DNA of 64,000 nt from Streptomyces aquilus (GCF_003955715.1 NZ_CP034463.1:3906001-3970000), one strand, 5' to 3'. Shown: positions 50,481-58,768, counted from the first letter of the stretch. Numbers and translations are program-made. Notes: a model not told the origin generated them from the sequence alone.

Positions 50481-52132
50481 CAAACGCCATCGCCATGTCC
50501 CTGCCCTACGGCATCGAGCCCGTCTACGTGGTCGCGGCCGTCGGGCTGCTCGCCCTCGCGCTTGCCGGCTGGTCGATCCGGCGTAACCGGAACCGGGCTG
50601 ACGGCAAGCGCGTCGGCACCCCCGCGGTCTGGGTCTCGGCCCTCGCCGCCCTCAACTGCACCGTCTACTCCGGCGACACCAGCTGGCGGTTCGCCGCCGA
50701 CTACCTCGACATGGCCGGCACCGTCGAGCGGGCCATGATGTTCAGCGCGGGTGAGGCGGCGCTGTTCGCGACCGCGCTGATGGCCCGGCAGAACCTGAAG
50801 ACCCAGGGAGCGCCCGGCCTGCCCGGCGCCCTGGTGTGGGTGATCACCGGGGTGCAGGTCATCCCGGCGTACGCCGAGTCGGGCACGGTGGGCGGCACCG
50901 TGCGCGCCTTCGTCGGCCCGGTCATGGCAGCCGTGCTCTGGCACCTGGCCATGGGCATCGAGCTGCGGCTGCACAAGCCGGACGCCACCTCGCAGGGGCT
51001 CCTGGCCACGCTCGGACGCGAAGCACGAGAACGGCTCCTGTCCCGCCTGGGCATCGCCACCCGCAACCGCGACGCCGCACAGATCACCAAGGACCGCGCG
51101 ACTCAGCGGGCAGTGGCCCTGGCCTCCCAACTGGCGTCGATGTCGGCAGCGGATCGCGAGAAGGACACCAGGATCATCCGTCGGCTCCAGTCGGCCCTCA
51201 GCCGAGCCGGGGTCGGCAACGATCCTCAGCAGCGTCAGGCTCTCCTGGAACAGCTGGCCGCCCGCCGGCACGCGGTAGCCCTCGCCACCGTCGAACTGCC
51301 GTCGCCCTGGGTGCACGACATGCACGGCCAGGACGCCGATCGAGAGGAGCGGTCCCCTCTCGGCCCGTCCCCGGTGACCCTGCCGCCGGACGAGAAGCAG
51401 GTCGGTCGGCGGCTGAGCGCGGTCCCCAACGACGGTCCCCAAACCGCCAGGGACGGGGACCGTGCGGAATCGGGGACGGGGACGGAGAGCGAGGGGGACC
51501 GTCCCCACACCGTCCCCAACGCCGACGGGGACCGCGTCCACAAGCCCGGCTCAAGCCTGCTGAGCAAGGGCATAGCGGCGCCGATCGGGGACCGAGACGA
51601 CGTGCCCGCCAGGGCCGAAGCGGCTGATGCCGACGGGGACGGTAGTGCCGCGGACGCCCACGAAGGTGCTGCTCAGGGCGGTACAGGACGGTCCCCGGCA
51701 GCCGTCCCCAATGGCGACGAGGACCTGGAGCACCCGGACACCGAAATGGGGACGGGGACCGAAGGGGACCGTCCCCACACCGTCCCCAACACCAACGGGG
51801 ACCGCGAACACCCCGACACCGAAACGGGGACGGAAGCCGAAGGGGACCGTCCCCACACCGTCCCCGGACGCCGGAAGACGAAGGCACAGCGGAGTCGGCC
51901 GGGTGGCGGGAAGTCCAAGCGCCCTCGGCGGAACCAGATGAGCGTCGAGGAGCGGGTCAAGATCGTCCGTCCTCACGTCCCCGAAAAGCTGGAGCGGGAC
52001 GGCAACGCCTCCATCACCCGTCCCCAACTGCGCGAGATCTATCGCGACCTGGGGCTGCCGGGCGGCCGGAACGAGAGCCTGACGCCCGTCCTGGAGCGGC
52101 TGCGCGCCGAGGCAAGGAGTGCGACCCGATGA
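50477..52132 (+). CDS. DUF2637/Spd-like membrane protein with a repetitive tail
   Basis: A 551-residue protein. Residues 10-170 contain five hydrophobic segments (VYVVAAVGLLALALAGW, VWVSALAALNC, FSAGEAALFATALMA, LVWVITGVQVIPAY, VMAAVLWHLAMGI), as in plasmid spread-type proteins. A helical segment (190-270) follows. Residues 310-470 are acidic and repetitive with units like EGDRPHTVPN, and the basic end (SVEERVKIVRPHVPEKLERD, ITRPQLREIYRDLG) looks like a small DNA-binding domain. The layout suggests a membrane-anchored protein that contacts plasmid DNA. It is coupled to the genes on both sides. Confidence 0.72.
   Translation: MTNAIAMSLPYGIEPVYVVAAVGLLALALAGWSIRRNRNRADGKRVGTPAVWVSALAALNCTVYSGDTSWRFAADYLDMAGTVERAMMFSAGEAALFATALMARQNLKTQGAPGLPGALVWVITGVQVIPAYAESGTVGGTVRAFVGPVMAAVLWHLAMGIELRLHKPDATSQGLLATLGREARERLLSRLGIATRNRDAAQITKDRATQRAVALASQLASMSAADREKDTRIIRRLQSALSRAGVGNDPQQRQALLEQLAARRHAVALATVELPSPWVHDMHGQDADREERSPLGPSPVTLPPDEKQVGRRLSAVPNDGPQTARDGDRAESGTGTESEGDRPHTVPNADGDRVHKPGSSLLSKGIAAPIGDRDDVPARAEAADADGDGSAADAHEGAAQGGTGRSPAAVPNGDEDLEHPDTEMGTGTEGDRPHTVPNTNGDREHPDTETGTEAEGDRPHTVPGRRKTKAQRSRPGGGKSKRPRRNQMSVEERVKIVRPHVPEKLERDGNASITRPQLREIYRDLGLPGGRNESLTPVLERLRAEARSATR
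51494..51854 (+). repeat. repeats containing the palindrome GGGGACCGTCCCC
   Basis: Three exact copies of the 13-bp palindrome at 51494, 51764 and 51842, each followed by ACACCGTCCCC, among many further GGGGAC runs. The spacings (270 and 78 bp) are multiples of three, so they also repeat a peptide (GDRPHTVP). Either protein repetition or DNA-site function could explain them. Confidence 0.55.
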
Positions 52133-52320
52133 AAGCCTGCCGCAGGTTCGCCGCCATCAGGGCCGAGTTCGAGCGGGACGTCAGCTTCCTGCGCGGCCAC
52201 GCCGAGCGCCACCAGGGATCCGCGCCAGCGAAGACCAGCGCGAAGAACGCCGTCTCGGTGAAGCGCAACATGGCGCGGGCCCTCAACACGCACCTCGACC
52301 GCTGTCGCGAGTGCGGCTGA
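52129..52320 (+). CDS. small basic protein, 63 aa
   Basis: A 63-residue basic protein with one long helix (FAAIRAEFERDVSFLRGHAE) and a C-terminal HLDRCRECG with a CxxC. ATG 52129 overlaps the previous stop (ATGA), so it is translated with the membrane protein. Proteins of this sort are common in streptomycete mobile elements; function unknown. Confidence 0.6.
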   Translation: MKACRRFAAIRAEFERDVSFLRGHAERHQGSAPAKTSAKNAVSVKRNMARALNTHLDRCRECG

Positions 52321-52363
52321 CACCTGCAAAGCAGCAGGTCACACCCCTGAATCCACATTACCC

Positions 52364-52651
52364 GTGGTGGCCCGGCTCCGGTCGGGCCACCGCTCCTGCC
52401 ACGAAGGGATCGCCATTCCTACCCGCCACCCGCGTACGCACATCCCGTTGACCGCTGAGGCCGGCGCCTGGGCGGACGTGCTCGTGCGCCACCAGCTGCT
52501 GCACACCGCCGTACTGGCCCCCACTGGCCAGTGGCTCGTCCAGCACCACCCCGACGCGCCCGTACGCGTCCTGGCCGGCGCGACCGCCATGGTCGACCTG
52601 GCCGCCGAGATCCAGCACCGCATCCGCACCACGAGGAACCACGCCCGGTGA
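52364..52651 (+). CDS. small protein of unknown function ahead of mobC
   Basis: Up to 95 residues. The reliable part begins around ADVLVRHQLLHTAVLAPTGQ and continues with VRVLAGATAMVDLAAEIQ, a compact alpha/beta pattern. The start is unclear: GTG 52364, an ATT codon at 52418 directly behind GAAGGGATCGCC, or TTG 52448. The stop overlaps the mobC start (GTGA), so it belongs to the mobilisation operon. Confidence 0.55.
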   Translation: MVARLRSGHRSCHEGIAIPTRHPRTHIPLTAEAGAWADVLVRHQLLHTAVLAPTGQWLVQHHPDAPVRVLAGATAMVDLAAEIQHRIRTTRNHAR

Positions 52652-53265
52652 CGAACCCGACAACAAACCCGGCTCCCACGCCCGAGGAGCCGGAAGCCAA
52701 CTCGACCTCAGCGCAAGCAAGATGGAGGTTCGGACACTCCCCCGCGGGGGGAGTGTCCGAACCAGTCCCCGCCCCAGGGGTGGCGGGGCCCGACCAGCGC
52801 CAGGGGGCGCAGGTCGGGAAGGCTGCGACCGAGGGCGGATCGCAGCCAGGGCCCACCCGTTCGGGGCGGGCCAAGGGGAAGTCGCGCCCGCGCGACAAGA
52901 AGCAGCGCCGCGCCCACAGCGTCCGCCTCAACGAAACCGAGCACACTCTCATCCAAGGGGGCGCAGACGCCGTCGGCATGAGCACGGCTGGCTTCCTCGC
53001 ATACTCCGGCCTGGCCATGTCCCGCGATCAGTCGCGCACCGCCGTGGCCATCGCCACCGAACGCGATGTGCTCACTGAGCTGTTCGCCGCACGCCGGCAG
53101 CTCGGCTGGGCCGGCAGCAATCTCAACCAGGTCGCCAAGGCCCTCAACACCGGTGGCGAGGTTCCTCACCTGGCGGCAGTCATCGCCGACATTCAGCGCG
53201 CGGCCAAGTCGGTCCAGGCTGCCGCGGACAGGGTGGCCAACCGCCAAGCAGGCGAGGCCGCTTGA
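52648..53265 (+). CDS. mobC: MobC-like relaxosome protein
   Basis: A 205-residue protein. After a Pro/Gly-rich N-terminus (1-85), residues 95-200 show the MobC pattern: HSVRLNETEHTLIQGGADAVG (ribbon-helix-helix-like), ELFAARRQLGWAGSNLNQVA and a helical end IADIQRAAKSVQAAADRVA. MobC binds oriT and helps the relaxase. GTG 52648 overlaps the previous stop, and its own stop overlaps the relaxase TTG start. A large inverted repeat lies within its first 40 codons. Confidence 0.82.
   Translation: MTNPTTNPAPTPEEPEANSTSAQARWRFGHSPAGGVSEPVPAPGVAGPDQRQGAQVGKAATEGGSQPGPTRSGRAKGKSRPRDKKQRRAHSVRLNETEHTLIQGGADAVGMSTAGFLAYSGLAMSRDQSRTAVAIATERDVLTELFAARRQLGWAGSNLNQVAKALNTGGEVPHLAAVIADIQRAAKSVQAAADRVANRQAGEAA
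52727..52763. repeat. 17-bp-arm inverted repeat, candidate oriT
   Basis: Arms of 17 bp, perfect, begin GGTTCGGACACTCCCCC, with a 3-nt loop (GCG). It sits in the N-terminal coding part of mobC, about 530 bp before the relaxase gene, in a region of low protein constraint. Relaxase recognition sites are typically such inverted repeats next to mob genes. It has no U-tract, so a terminator is unlikely. Confidence 0.55.
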
Positions 53266-54977
53266 TCCCCCAGGTCCACAAGCAGGGCAGCGAGACCCTC
53301 TTTCTGCTCAACTACCTCTACGGCAAGGGCAAGTGCGAGGAGCACATCGACCCTCACCTGGTCGCCTCGTTCGACGGCATGGCCCCCGACCCTGGCCGTG
53401 ACCCGGGCGTGACGAGAAGGGATCTCCAGCAGCTCCTCGACCAGCCCTTGCAGCTCCTCGACCCCGAGCAACGCCCCGAGAAGCACGTGTGGCATCTGTC
53501 CGTACGAAACGCCGCCGAGGACCGCGTCCTGTCCGATGAGGAGTGGGGGCAGATCGCGCGCCGCATGGTGGCCGCAACCGGTATCGATCCGGGCGACGGT
53601 GCGGGCTGCCGCTGGGCGGCCGTTCGCCACGCCGATGACCACATCCACATCATCGCCACGCTCGTACGCGAGGACGGCCGCCGTCCCGACCATCACCGCT
53701 CGGGCAAACGCGCCCAGGCCGAGGCCCGTCTGCTTGAGGTCGAATACGGCCTGCAGCGAGTCAATCCTGGGGACGGCACCGCGGCGAAGAGGCCCACCAG
53801 TGCCGAGCGCCACAAGGCCGAACGCCAAGGCCGGGAGCGGACTGCTCGTGAGGAGCTGCGCGAGACGGTGCGCCGCGCCGTCGCCGGCGTGCGGAGCGAA
53901 GGGGAGTTCTTCGACCGCCTGACCGCTGCCGGCGTCCTGGTCGAGACGCGCGTCGCGCCCTCCGGTGACCTCCTCGGCTACAAGGTCGCGCTCACCGACG
54001 ACCTCAACAAGGATGGCGTGCCCGTGTTCTATCCCGGCTCGAAACTCGCCCCTGACCTCTCCCTGCCCCGTATCCGTGAGCGGTGGTCCGGCGATGCCGC
54101 CAGCGGCGATCCCGACCCGGATCGTTCGGCTGGTTCGGCGCGCGTCACTCCCTCGACCGCTCGCCGCCAGGCGACGTCGGCGTCTTGGCAGGCCGTACTC
54201 ATCATCGACCAGGGCGACGACGGACAGATTTCCGCGGTGATCGCCGCGTACGGTGAGGTGCTCGACGCGCTCGCCAAGACCTCGGCCGCGCACACCCGTC
54301 GTGAACTTCGAGAAGCGGCCTGGGCGTTCGAGCGGGCCTCCCGCTCCCACATCCGGGCCGAGCGGGGCCACGACCGGGCCCTGCGGCAGGCTGCCCGAGA
54401 CCTCGTCCACGGCGGGCCCGCACTCGGCCGCGGGCCGGACGGCGCCACCACCGCCATGTTGATCGACATGGCCATCTTCTTCGTGCTCGCCGCCGCCCAC
54501 TGGCACGGGAAGAAGGAGCACGCCCAGCAGGCCGCTGCTGCCCGCCAGGCCGCCGAGCATCTGCGCGCCGCCTACCAGGCCGCCGCACCGATGTACCTGG
54601 GCCCCATGCACCAGCGTGGCCGGAACCTGTCCCAGCCCCTGCAGCGCAAGCAGACCGCCTACCTTCGCCGGGCAGTTCCGGAGCTGGCCGAGCAGGTCCT
54701 CGCCGAGCCGGGCTGGTACGCCCTGGCCGCCACCCTCGCCGACGTCGAGCGCGCCGGGCACGACCCGGCCGCGCTCCTGGCCAAGGCCGCCGAGCGACGG
54801 GAGCTGGACACCGCGGAGTCGATCAGCGACGTCCTCGTGTGGCGGCTGCGACGCATGGCCGACCTGCCCGCAGACCCGTCCGGCGCGCCCGAGCACACCA
54901 CCACTGCGCCCACCGCCACCCGCCCTCCCGCGAAGCGGCCGGCGAACCGAAAGGAGCGCTCCGCCAAGTCCCGCTGA
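53262..54977 (+). CDS. mobA: relaxase (MobA/VirD2-like mobilisation nuclease)
   Basis: A 571-residue relaxase. The N-terminal 140 residues carry the nuclease core: KQGSETLFLLNYLYGKGK with candidate catalytic Tyr residues, KHVWHLSVRNAAEDR, and the metal motif HADDHIH (His123, His127, His129). A helical, Arg/Ala-rich C-terminal region has a hydrophobic stretch, AMLIDMAIFFVLAAAHW (about 405-421), that could be a membrane contact. It nicks oriT and leads DNA transfer. TTG 53262 overlaps the mobC stop. No coupling protein or FtsK-like transfer ATPase is in the window, so the element is probably only mobilisable. Confidence 0.87.
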   Translation: MIPQVHKQGSETLFLLNYLYGKGKCEEHIDPHLVASFDGMAPDPGRDPGVTRRDLQQLLDQPLQLLDPEQRPEKHVWHLSVRNAAEDRVLSDEEWGQIARRMVAATGIDPGDGAGCRWAAVRHADDHIHIIATLVREDGRRPDHHRSGKRAQAEARLLEVEYGLQRVNPGDGTAAKRPTSAERHKAERQGRERTAREELRETVRRAVAGVRSEGEFFDRLTAAGVLVETRVAPSGDLLGYKVALTDDLNKDGVPVFYPGSKLAPDLSLPRIRERWSGDAASGDPDPDRSAGSARVTPSTARRQATSASWQAVLIIDQGDDGQISAVIAAYGEVLDALAKTSAAHTRRELREAAWAFERASRSHIRAERGHDRALRQAARDLVHGGPALGRGPDGATTAMLIDMAIFFVLAAAHWHGKKEHAQQAAAARQAAEHLRAAYQAAAPMYLGPMHQRGRNLSQPLQRKQTAYLRRAVPELAEQVLAEPGWYALAATLADVERAGHDPAALLAKAAERRELDTAESISDVLVWRLRRMADLPADPSGAPEHTTTAPTATRPPAKRPANRKERSAKSR

Positions 54978-55059
54978 ATTCAACAATCTTAGAGTTGCAG
55001 CAGGTCAGGGACTTACGGCACTCTCCTCGTGCAGGCGAGACGACAGAGATGGAGACGGC

Positions 55060-55500
55060 ATGTTCCGAGGTAACCGTGCGGACCGAGAGTTCCGTGAAGC
55101 CCAGCGTGCCGGCCAGGCGCTGCTGGCCATGCATACCGAGTGGCCCGAGGCTCCCGCCCCGGTTTCGGCGCCCGCCCCGGCCGCGCCGACCGACTCCACA
55201 GTGGTGCCCGACTTCCTGCCGCCGGAGTTCCGGGCGCCGTGCCGCCAGGACGTGTCGGGCTTCATGATGCGCTGGGACCTGCCGCTCGTCATCGACGGCG
55301 AAGTCCACGCCTGCCACTGCGGTGCGTACCGGAACTGGATCGTCTTCAACATGCGCGACGACTCGGTGTGGCTGCGCTGCGAGGCCGGCCACGAGGCACA
55401 CGAGACCCGGCTGGACAGCGCCTGGTACAACCGCAACTCCGGTCCGGTCGACCACTTCCACCCCACCCTCGAAGACGGCCTGCGCCACCTCGGCCACTGA
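55060..55500 (+). CDS. protein of unknown function with CxC and Cys/His motif, 146 aa
   Basis: A Pro/Ala-rich linker (residues 30-48) leads to a small domain: MMRWDLPLVIDG, ACHCGAYRNWIVFNM, VWLRCEAGHEAHE and NSGPVDHFHPTLEDGL. The CHC...C..GH pattern may bind zinc. ATG 55060 has GATGGAGACGGC upstream. It follows the relaxase by 82 nt and is probably a cargo or accessory gene of the element. I do not recognise the family. Confidence 0.6.
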   Translation: MFRGNRADREFREAQRAGQALLAMHTEWPEAPAPVSAPAPAAPTDSTVVPDFLPPEFRAPCRQDVSGFMMRWDLPLVIDGEVHACHCGAYRNWIVFNMRDDSVWLRCEAGHEAHETRLDSAWYNRNSGPVDHFHPTLEDGLRHLGH

Positions 55501-55598
55501 GATGCGCGAAACCCCTTCCCTCATCCCTGCGTTCGTCGGCACCCGGAGGGCCGACCCGGTCAGACCATCCGTCTCGCATCGCCAAAGGGGTTTTTCGT

Positions 55599-56285
55599 AT
55601 GCGCCGCTCCACCACGACCGCCCTCGGTCTCAGTGCCGTCTGCACCGTCCTCGTCCTGACCGGCTGCGCCGGCCATGCCGAGTCCGCCGACTCCTCCGCC
55701 GCCGCGCACCGGGGCGGTAGCACGCCCTCGGCATCCGTGCCGCTGTCGTCGACTCAGCTGAACCAGCGGCTGCTCAACGAGAGCGACCTGGGCGAGGGCT
55801 ACACCCGCAAGCCCGGGGCCCCTCGCCGCAACGACGACGTGACCGTGATCGGCTGCCCGGCGCTGGAGAAGCTCGGCGGCGACACAGCCTCCGGCTCCGG
55901 TCTCGACTTCGCCCGCAAGGCGAAGGTGTCCTTCACCTACAGCGGCAGCAGCAGCTCCGAGGTGAGCGAGGAGCTGTACAGCGACAGCGCCGCAAAGCTG
56001 TCCAAGGGCATGTCGAAGGTCTTCGACGCGATGCTCTCCTGCCCCGCCTACCAGGTGACGTCGGGCAGCACCGTCATCGACATGGGCACCGAGAAGTCGA
56101 CCGCGCCGGACCTCGGCGACGAGCAGTGGAGCCAGCTGCTCACCTTCTCCGCCGGCGGACAGCGCAGCGTCGTCAGGCAGACGGCGATCCGCACCGGCAA
56201 CATCCTGGTCGTCGTCTCCGGCTCGCCGGGCCTCGTGGACACTCACCTGGACAAGGCACTCGCCAAGGCACGCACCGCACGCTGA
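55599..56285 (+). CDS. secreted lipoprotein, 228 aa
   Basis: A lipoprotein with a typical signal: basic MRRS, a hydrophobic core, and lipobox LTGC with lipidated Cys23. A Ser/Ala-rich linker (24-50) precedes a folded part containing LLNESDLGEGYTRKPG and two further Cys (CPALEKLGG, SCPAYQV) likely to form a disulfide. It resembles streptomycete PknH-sensor-like or unknown extracellular lipoproteins. The promoter or leader overlaps an A/T-rich AAAGGGGTTTTT stretch just upstream. A strong terminator follows. Confidence 0.78.
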   Translation: MRRSTTTALGLSAVCTVLVLTGCAGHAESADSSAAAHRGGSTPSASVPLSSTQLNQRLLNESDLGEGYTRKPGAPRRNDDVTVIGCPALEKLGGDTASGSGLDFARKAKVSFTYSGSSSSEVSEELYSDSAAKLSKGMSKVFDAMLSCPAYQVTSGSTVIDMGTEKSTAPDLGDEQWSQLLTFSAGGQRSVVRQTAIRTGNILVVVSGSPGLVDTHLDKALAKARTAR

Positions 56286-56301
56286 TCCGCTCCTCCACCT
56301 G

Positions 56302-56350
56302 CCCCGGTGTCCGGGCCTGTCCACCCGACAGGCTCGGACACCGGGGTTTT
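56302..56350 (+). terminator. strong intrinsic terminator after the lipoprotein gene
   Basis: An outer stem of 12 bp (CCCCGGTGTCCG with CGGACACCGGGG), an inner stem GCCTGTC/GACAGGC, and a TTTT tail. It lies 17 nt after the lipoprotein stop and before the convergent nuclease gene, so it may serve both directions. Confidence 0.85.
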
Positions 56351-56364
56351 GTCGTAGGCGGAGA

Positions 56365-57438
56365 TCAGCCGTCGAGACGGAGTTCGCCTGGCTCGTAGCG
56401 GAGTTGGAAGGTCTGCGCGTGCTCCCCGTGCATCCAGTACAGGGTCATGGTCGACAGCATGCTGCGCTTGACGTACCGGGTGCGGGAGGGCATTCCTTCG
56501 TCCTGCGCGACGATCCACTTCTCCACCCGCTCGGGCAGGCCGAACCGCAACGCATAGGCGTCGGGGTGTTCCGCGGAGCGCAGTTCCCAAACAGGGTGTG
56601 ACGCTGCCTGGTTGATGCGTCGCAGGCGCACCGCATGCGTGGGGTGCGCACGAGCGTATTCCACGAAGCCGTAAAGGTCGTCCGAGGCCAGGCCCAGGAC
56701 GAACGGCGCGGCAGGAAAGGCCAGAACAAGGCCCAACTGTGACCGGCTGTACAGGGCCTGTGCGAGGTAATCGAGGGGGCCGCGAATCGTATCGGGCAGT
56801 TCCACGTCCCCCGGGTCCATTTCCAGCAGCGGGCCACGAAGGTACGTCCGTATCTCGCGCACCTTCGGCCGCTCGGCCGCCGGAGTCGCTTCAAGCACGG
56901 CGTGGATCGTGTCGGCGGTGTTCTTGACGAGATTCCGCAGCACGTCGAAGTCCGGTGCGGAGAGATCGATCAGGGATATCTGGTGAGCCAGCGCGTAATC
57001 CTGCGCCTCCGGGCTGAAGCCGGACGTGGAGAAGATCGCGTAGCTGTAGCGGTATCGCGTCCGAGGCCGGCCCGTTCCCGGAGCAGAGAGTGTGGTGGTC
57101 TCGCCCTCGTTTACGTCGTGGATCACACCGTGGCCATTGCGGACGGTGGGCAAACCGACAGGGGCTGTGGTCAGGTACTTTGCCTCGACGAACAAGCGGA
57201 CCGGCAGGGAGAACGGCGGGACGTACCGGAACTGTCCCAGCGCGTCGACCTGGTGCCAGGCACCGCGTCCGCGAACCAGCAGACCGTTCTTGTCCTCCTT
57301 CAGGACCTTCCACGGCTCTTTGTCCTGGTCGTCGGCGGCCGTGAGGACCTCGAACCCACTGGAACGCAACAGCCAGGCCAGCACCTCCTCCAGGAGGTAG
57401 CCGCGCAAGGGTCCTTTGCCGATCACTTTGACAGCCAC
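56365..57438 (-). CDS. PD-(D/E)XK nuclease-like protein, second
   Basis: A 357-residue protein. The N-terminal 100 residues have a restriction-endonuclease-like core: GYLLEEVLAWLL (Glu17/18), HQVDALG (Asp65) and FVEAKYL (Glu85, Lys87). The rest is mixed alpha/beta without a family I know. It is not similar to the nuclease at 36.8 kb beyond the active-site plan. GTG 57438 is used, because TAGGAT ends seven bases before it (leaderless); the open frame upstream to 57585 has no protein character. No modification enzyme is nearby. Confidence 0.75.
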   Translation of the reverse strand: MAVKVIGKGPLRGYLLEEVLAWLLRSSGFEVLTAADDQDKEPWKVLKEDKNGLLVRGRGAWHQVDALGQFRYVPPFSLPVRLFVEAKYLTTAPVGLPTVRNGHGVIHDVNEGETTTLSAPGTGRPRTRYRYSYAIFSTSGFSPEAQDYALAHQISLIDLSAPDFDVLRNLVKNTADTIHAVLEATPAAERPKVREIRTYLRGPLLEMDPGDVELPDTIRGPLDYLAQALYSRSQLGLVLAFPAAPFVLGLASDDLYGFVEYARAHPTHAVRLRRINQAASHPVWELRSAEHPDAYALRFGLPERVEKWIVAQDEGMPSRTRYVKRSMLSTMTLYWMHGEHAQTFQLRYEPGELRLDG

Positions 57439-57445
57439 GCAGGCG

Positions 57446-57451
57446 ATCCTA
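57446..57451 (-). promoter_or_regulatory. -10 box TAGGAT for a leaderless gene
   Basis: On the minus strand TAGGAT is followed by seven bases (CGCCTGC) and the GTG of the nuclease gene. No ribosome site is present. Confidence 0.5.
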
Positions 57452-57511
57452 CGTACGGCCTTGATCTTGGTTTCAGGGTGCCGTCCCGTGCTCGGATGCC
57501 GGTACGGCAAA

Positions 57512-57557
57512 GGCCCAGTGGTTCCGCTCCAGTAAAGAGCGCGGAACCACCGGGCCT
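57512..57557. terminator. inverted repeat between DUF317 and nuclease genes
   Basis: TGGTTCCGC (57519-57527) pairs with GCGGAACCA (57541-57549), extended by GGCCC/GGGCC on the outside. It lies downstream of the DUF317 gene on the minus strand and probably ends that transcript before the nuclease promoter. Confidence 0.6.
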
Positions 57558-57614
57558 GGGAGAAGGGGCACCCTCCGTCGATCACCCGCCTCGGTCAGCG
57601 GCTACTCGCAGCCG

Positions 57615-58367
57615 TCAGCCACGACGGACGACGGTGAGACGGTCCTCCGCGCCCACGGGCAGCGTGCGGCGCGGCACCGGGCCGGGTGCGGCGAGCGAGG
57701 AGGCGAAGGCTGCTACCAGCTCGTGCGGGGCGCTCGCGCTGAAGCTCGCGCACCACAGGTACGGCGCCCCGAGCACGGGCTCCGCCCACGCCTGCCACCC
57801 CAGAAGGTCATCGCGGGGGTCGGCGTCGTGGATGAGCGGCGGCAGCATCTCCAGCGAGACGTTCGTGGAGAAGCCGGGGTCGGTGGCGGTCGTATGCGGG
57901 CAGTCCATGTCGCGCAGCCAGCCCCGGGCGCCGAGTGCGGTCAGTACCGCCTCGGCGTTCTCGAGCCCGACGTCGGGCGTCTCGCTCGCGTCGAGCGCGA
58001 GCAGGAAATCGGTGAGCGCCTCGTGCGGTACGCCAGCGGTGAAGTACGCGTTCCACTCGGTGAGCGCCGAGTCCGGGTGCGGGCGGGCCGACACTTGCCA
58101 GGCGACCGGGAGGCCGCCCAGCTCGAACGGGTAGGAGGCGAGGATCCACTCGGCGCCGCGCAGGCCGTCGGGGCTCACGTACAGCAGGGAGTTGCGGGAC
58201 GTCGGCCACATGCGCCAGCCGAGGTCGGTCAGGGTGTCGCCGATCCGCTCGGCGAGGACGCCGTCATCGCCGGCCAGGTGGCGCGGGGCGACCCAATACG
58301 TCAGGTCGGGCGAGACGGGGTGGGAAGGATCGATGGGGTGGTGCGGGTGCAGGGGCGCCTCCGTCAG
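57615..58367 (-). CDS. DUF317-domain protein, start codon not canonical
   Basis: A protein with the DUF317 pattern, found almost only in streptomycetes. The frame upstream of ATG 58211 reads TYWVAPRHLAGDDG and then LTDLGWRMWPTSRN, which is the normal DUF317 beginning, so ATG 58211 (198 aa) is too short. No ATG, GTG or TTG is available between there and the stop of the upstream gene at 58380; CTG 58367 is the only candidate and would give 250 residues. A frameshift near the start is the alternative. The C-terminal half ends with FSASAPHELVAAFASSLA, typical of the family. Confidence 0.65.
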   Translation of the reverse strand: MTEAPLHPHHPIDPSHPVSPDLTYWVAPRHLAGDDGVLAERIGDTLTDLGWRMWPTSRNSLLYVSPDGLRGAEWILASYPFELGGLPVAWQVSARPHPDSALTEWNAYFTAGVPHEALTDFLLALDASETPDVGLENAEAVLTALGARGWLRDMDCPHTTATDPGFSTNVSLEMLPPLIHDADPRDDLLGWQAWAEPVLGAPYLWCASFSASAPHELVAAFASSLAAPGPVPRRTLPVGAEDRLTVVRRG

Positions 58368-58379
58368 TTCGAGGGTGGG

Positions 58380-58682
58380 TCAGTGGCCGTCGTTCGGCCG
58401 GGTGGCGCCGCGTCGGCGGCGCGGGGGTGCATCGACCGGCCCCTGCCAGGCCAGGGCGACGGCCACGGCGGGCGGCAGGGGGCCGAACTGCTCGGCCTCC
58501 GGCGACTCGGCGATGTAGACCATCGGCCGGCCGTGCTCGTCCACCGATTTCTCCACGCCGCCCAGGCGGTGGGCCATGGGGAAGAAGGGGTTGATGGCGA
58601 GACGGGCGGGTGTGTCACGGTCGAAGGCGGACAGTGCGTCGATGATGTCGCCGACGGTCATCTCGGGCGAGTTCGGGGCCAA
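58380..58682 (-). CDS. small protein of unknown function, 100 aa (TTG start)
   Basis: A 100-residue protein beginning MTVGDIIDALSAFDRDTPAR after a short lead, followed by a beta-rich middle (MVYIAESPEAEQFG) and an Arg-rich tail. It has the look of the small phage or ICE protein family with TVGDLI.AL...D..P.V. TTG 58682 has AGGAG six bases upstream. It is followed after 12 nt by the DUF317 gene. Confidence 0.6.
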   Translation of the reverse strand: MAPNSPEMTVGDIIDALSAFDRDTPARLAINPFFPMAHRLGGVEKSVDEHGRPMVYIAESPEAEQFGPLPPAVAVALAWQGPVDAPPRRRRGATRPNDGH

Positions 58683-58768
58683 GGCGTTCTCCTAGCGGTA
58701 GTGGACGAATCCGCGCGAGCAGGGGCAGGGTACGCGGGGCGCGTATATGGGGAGGGCGGACGTGCCCG

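Noticed and set aside
55507..55595. AAACCCCTT ... AAGGGGTTT inverted repeat before the lipoprotein gene
   Set aside because: The arms are about 70 nt apart and short; no structure or known operator fits, so it is not listed as a site.
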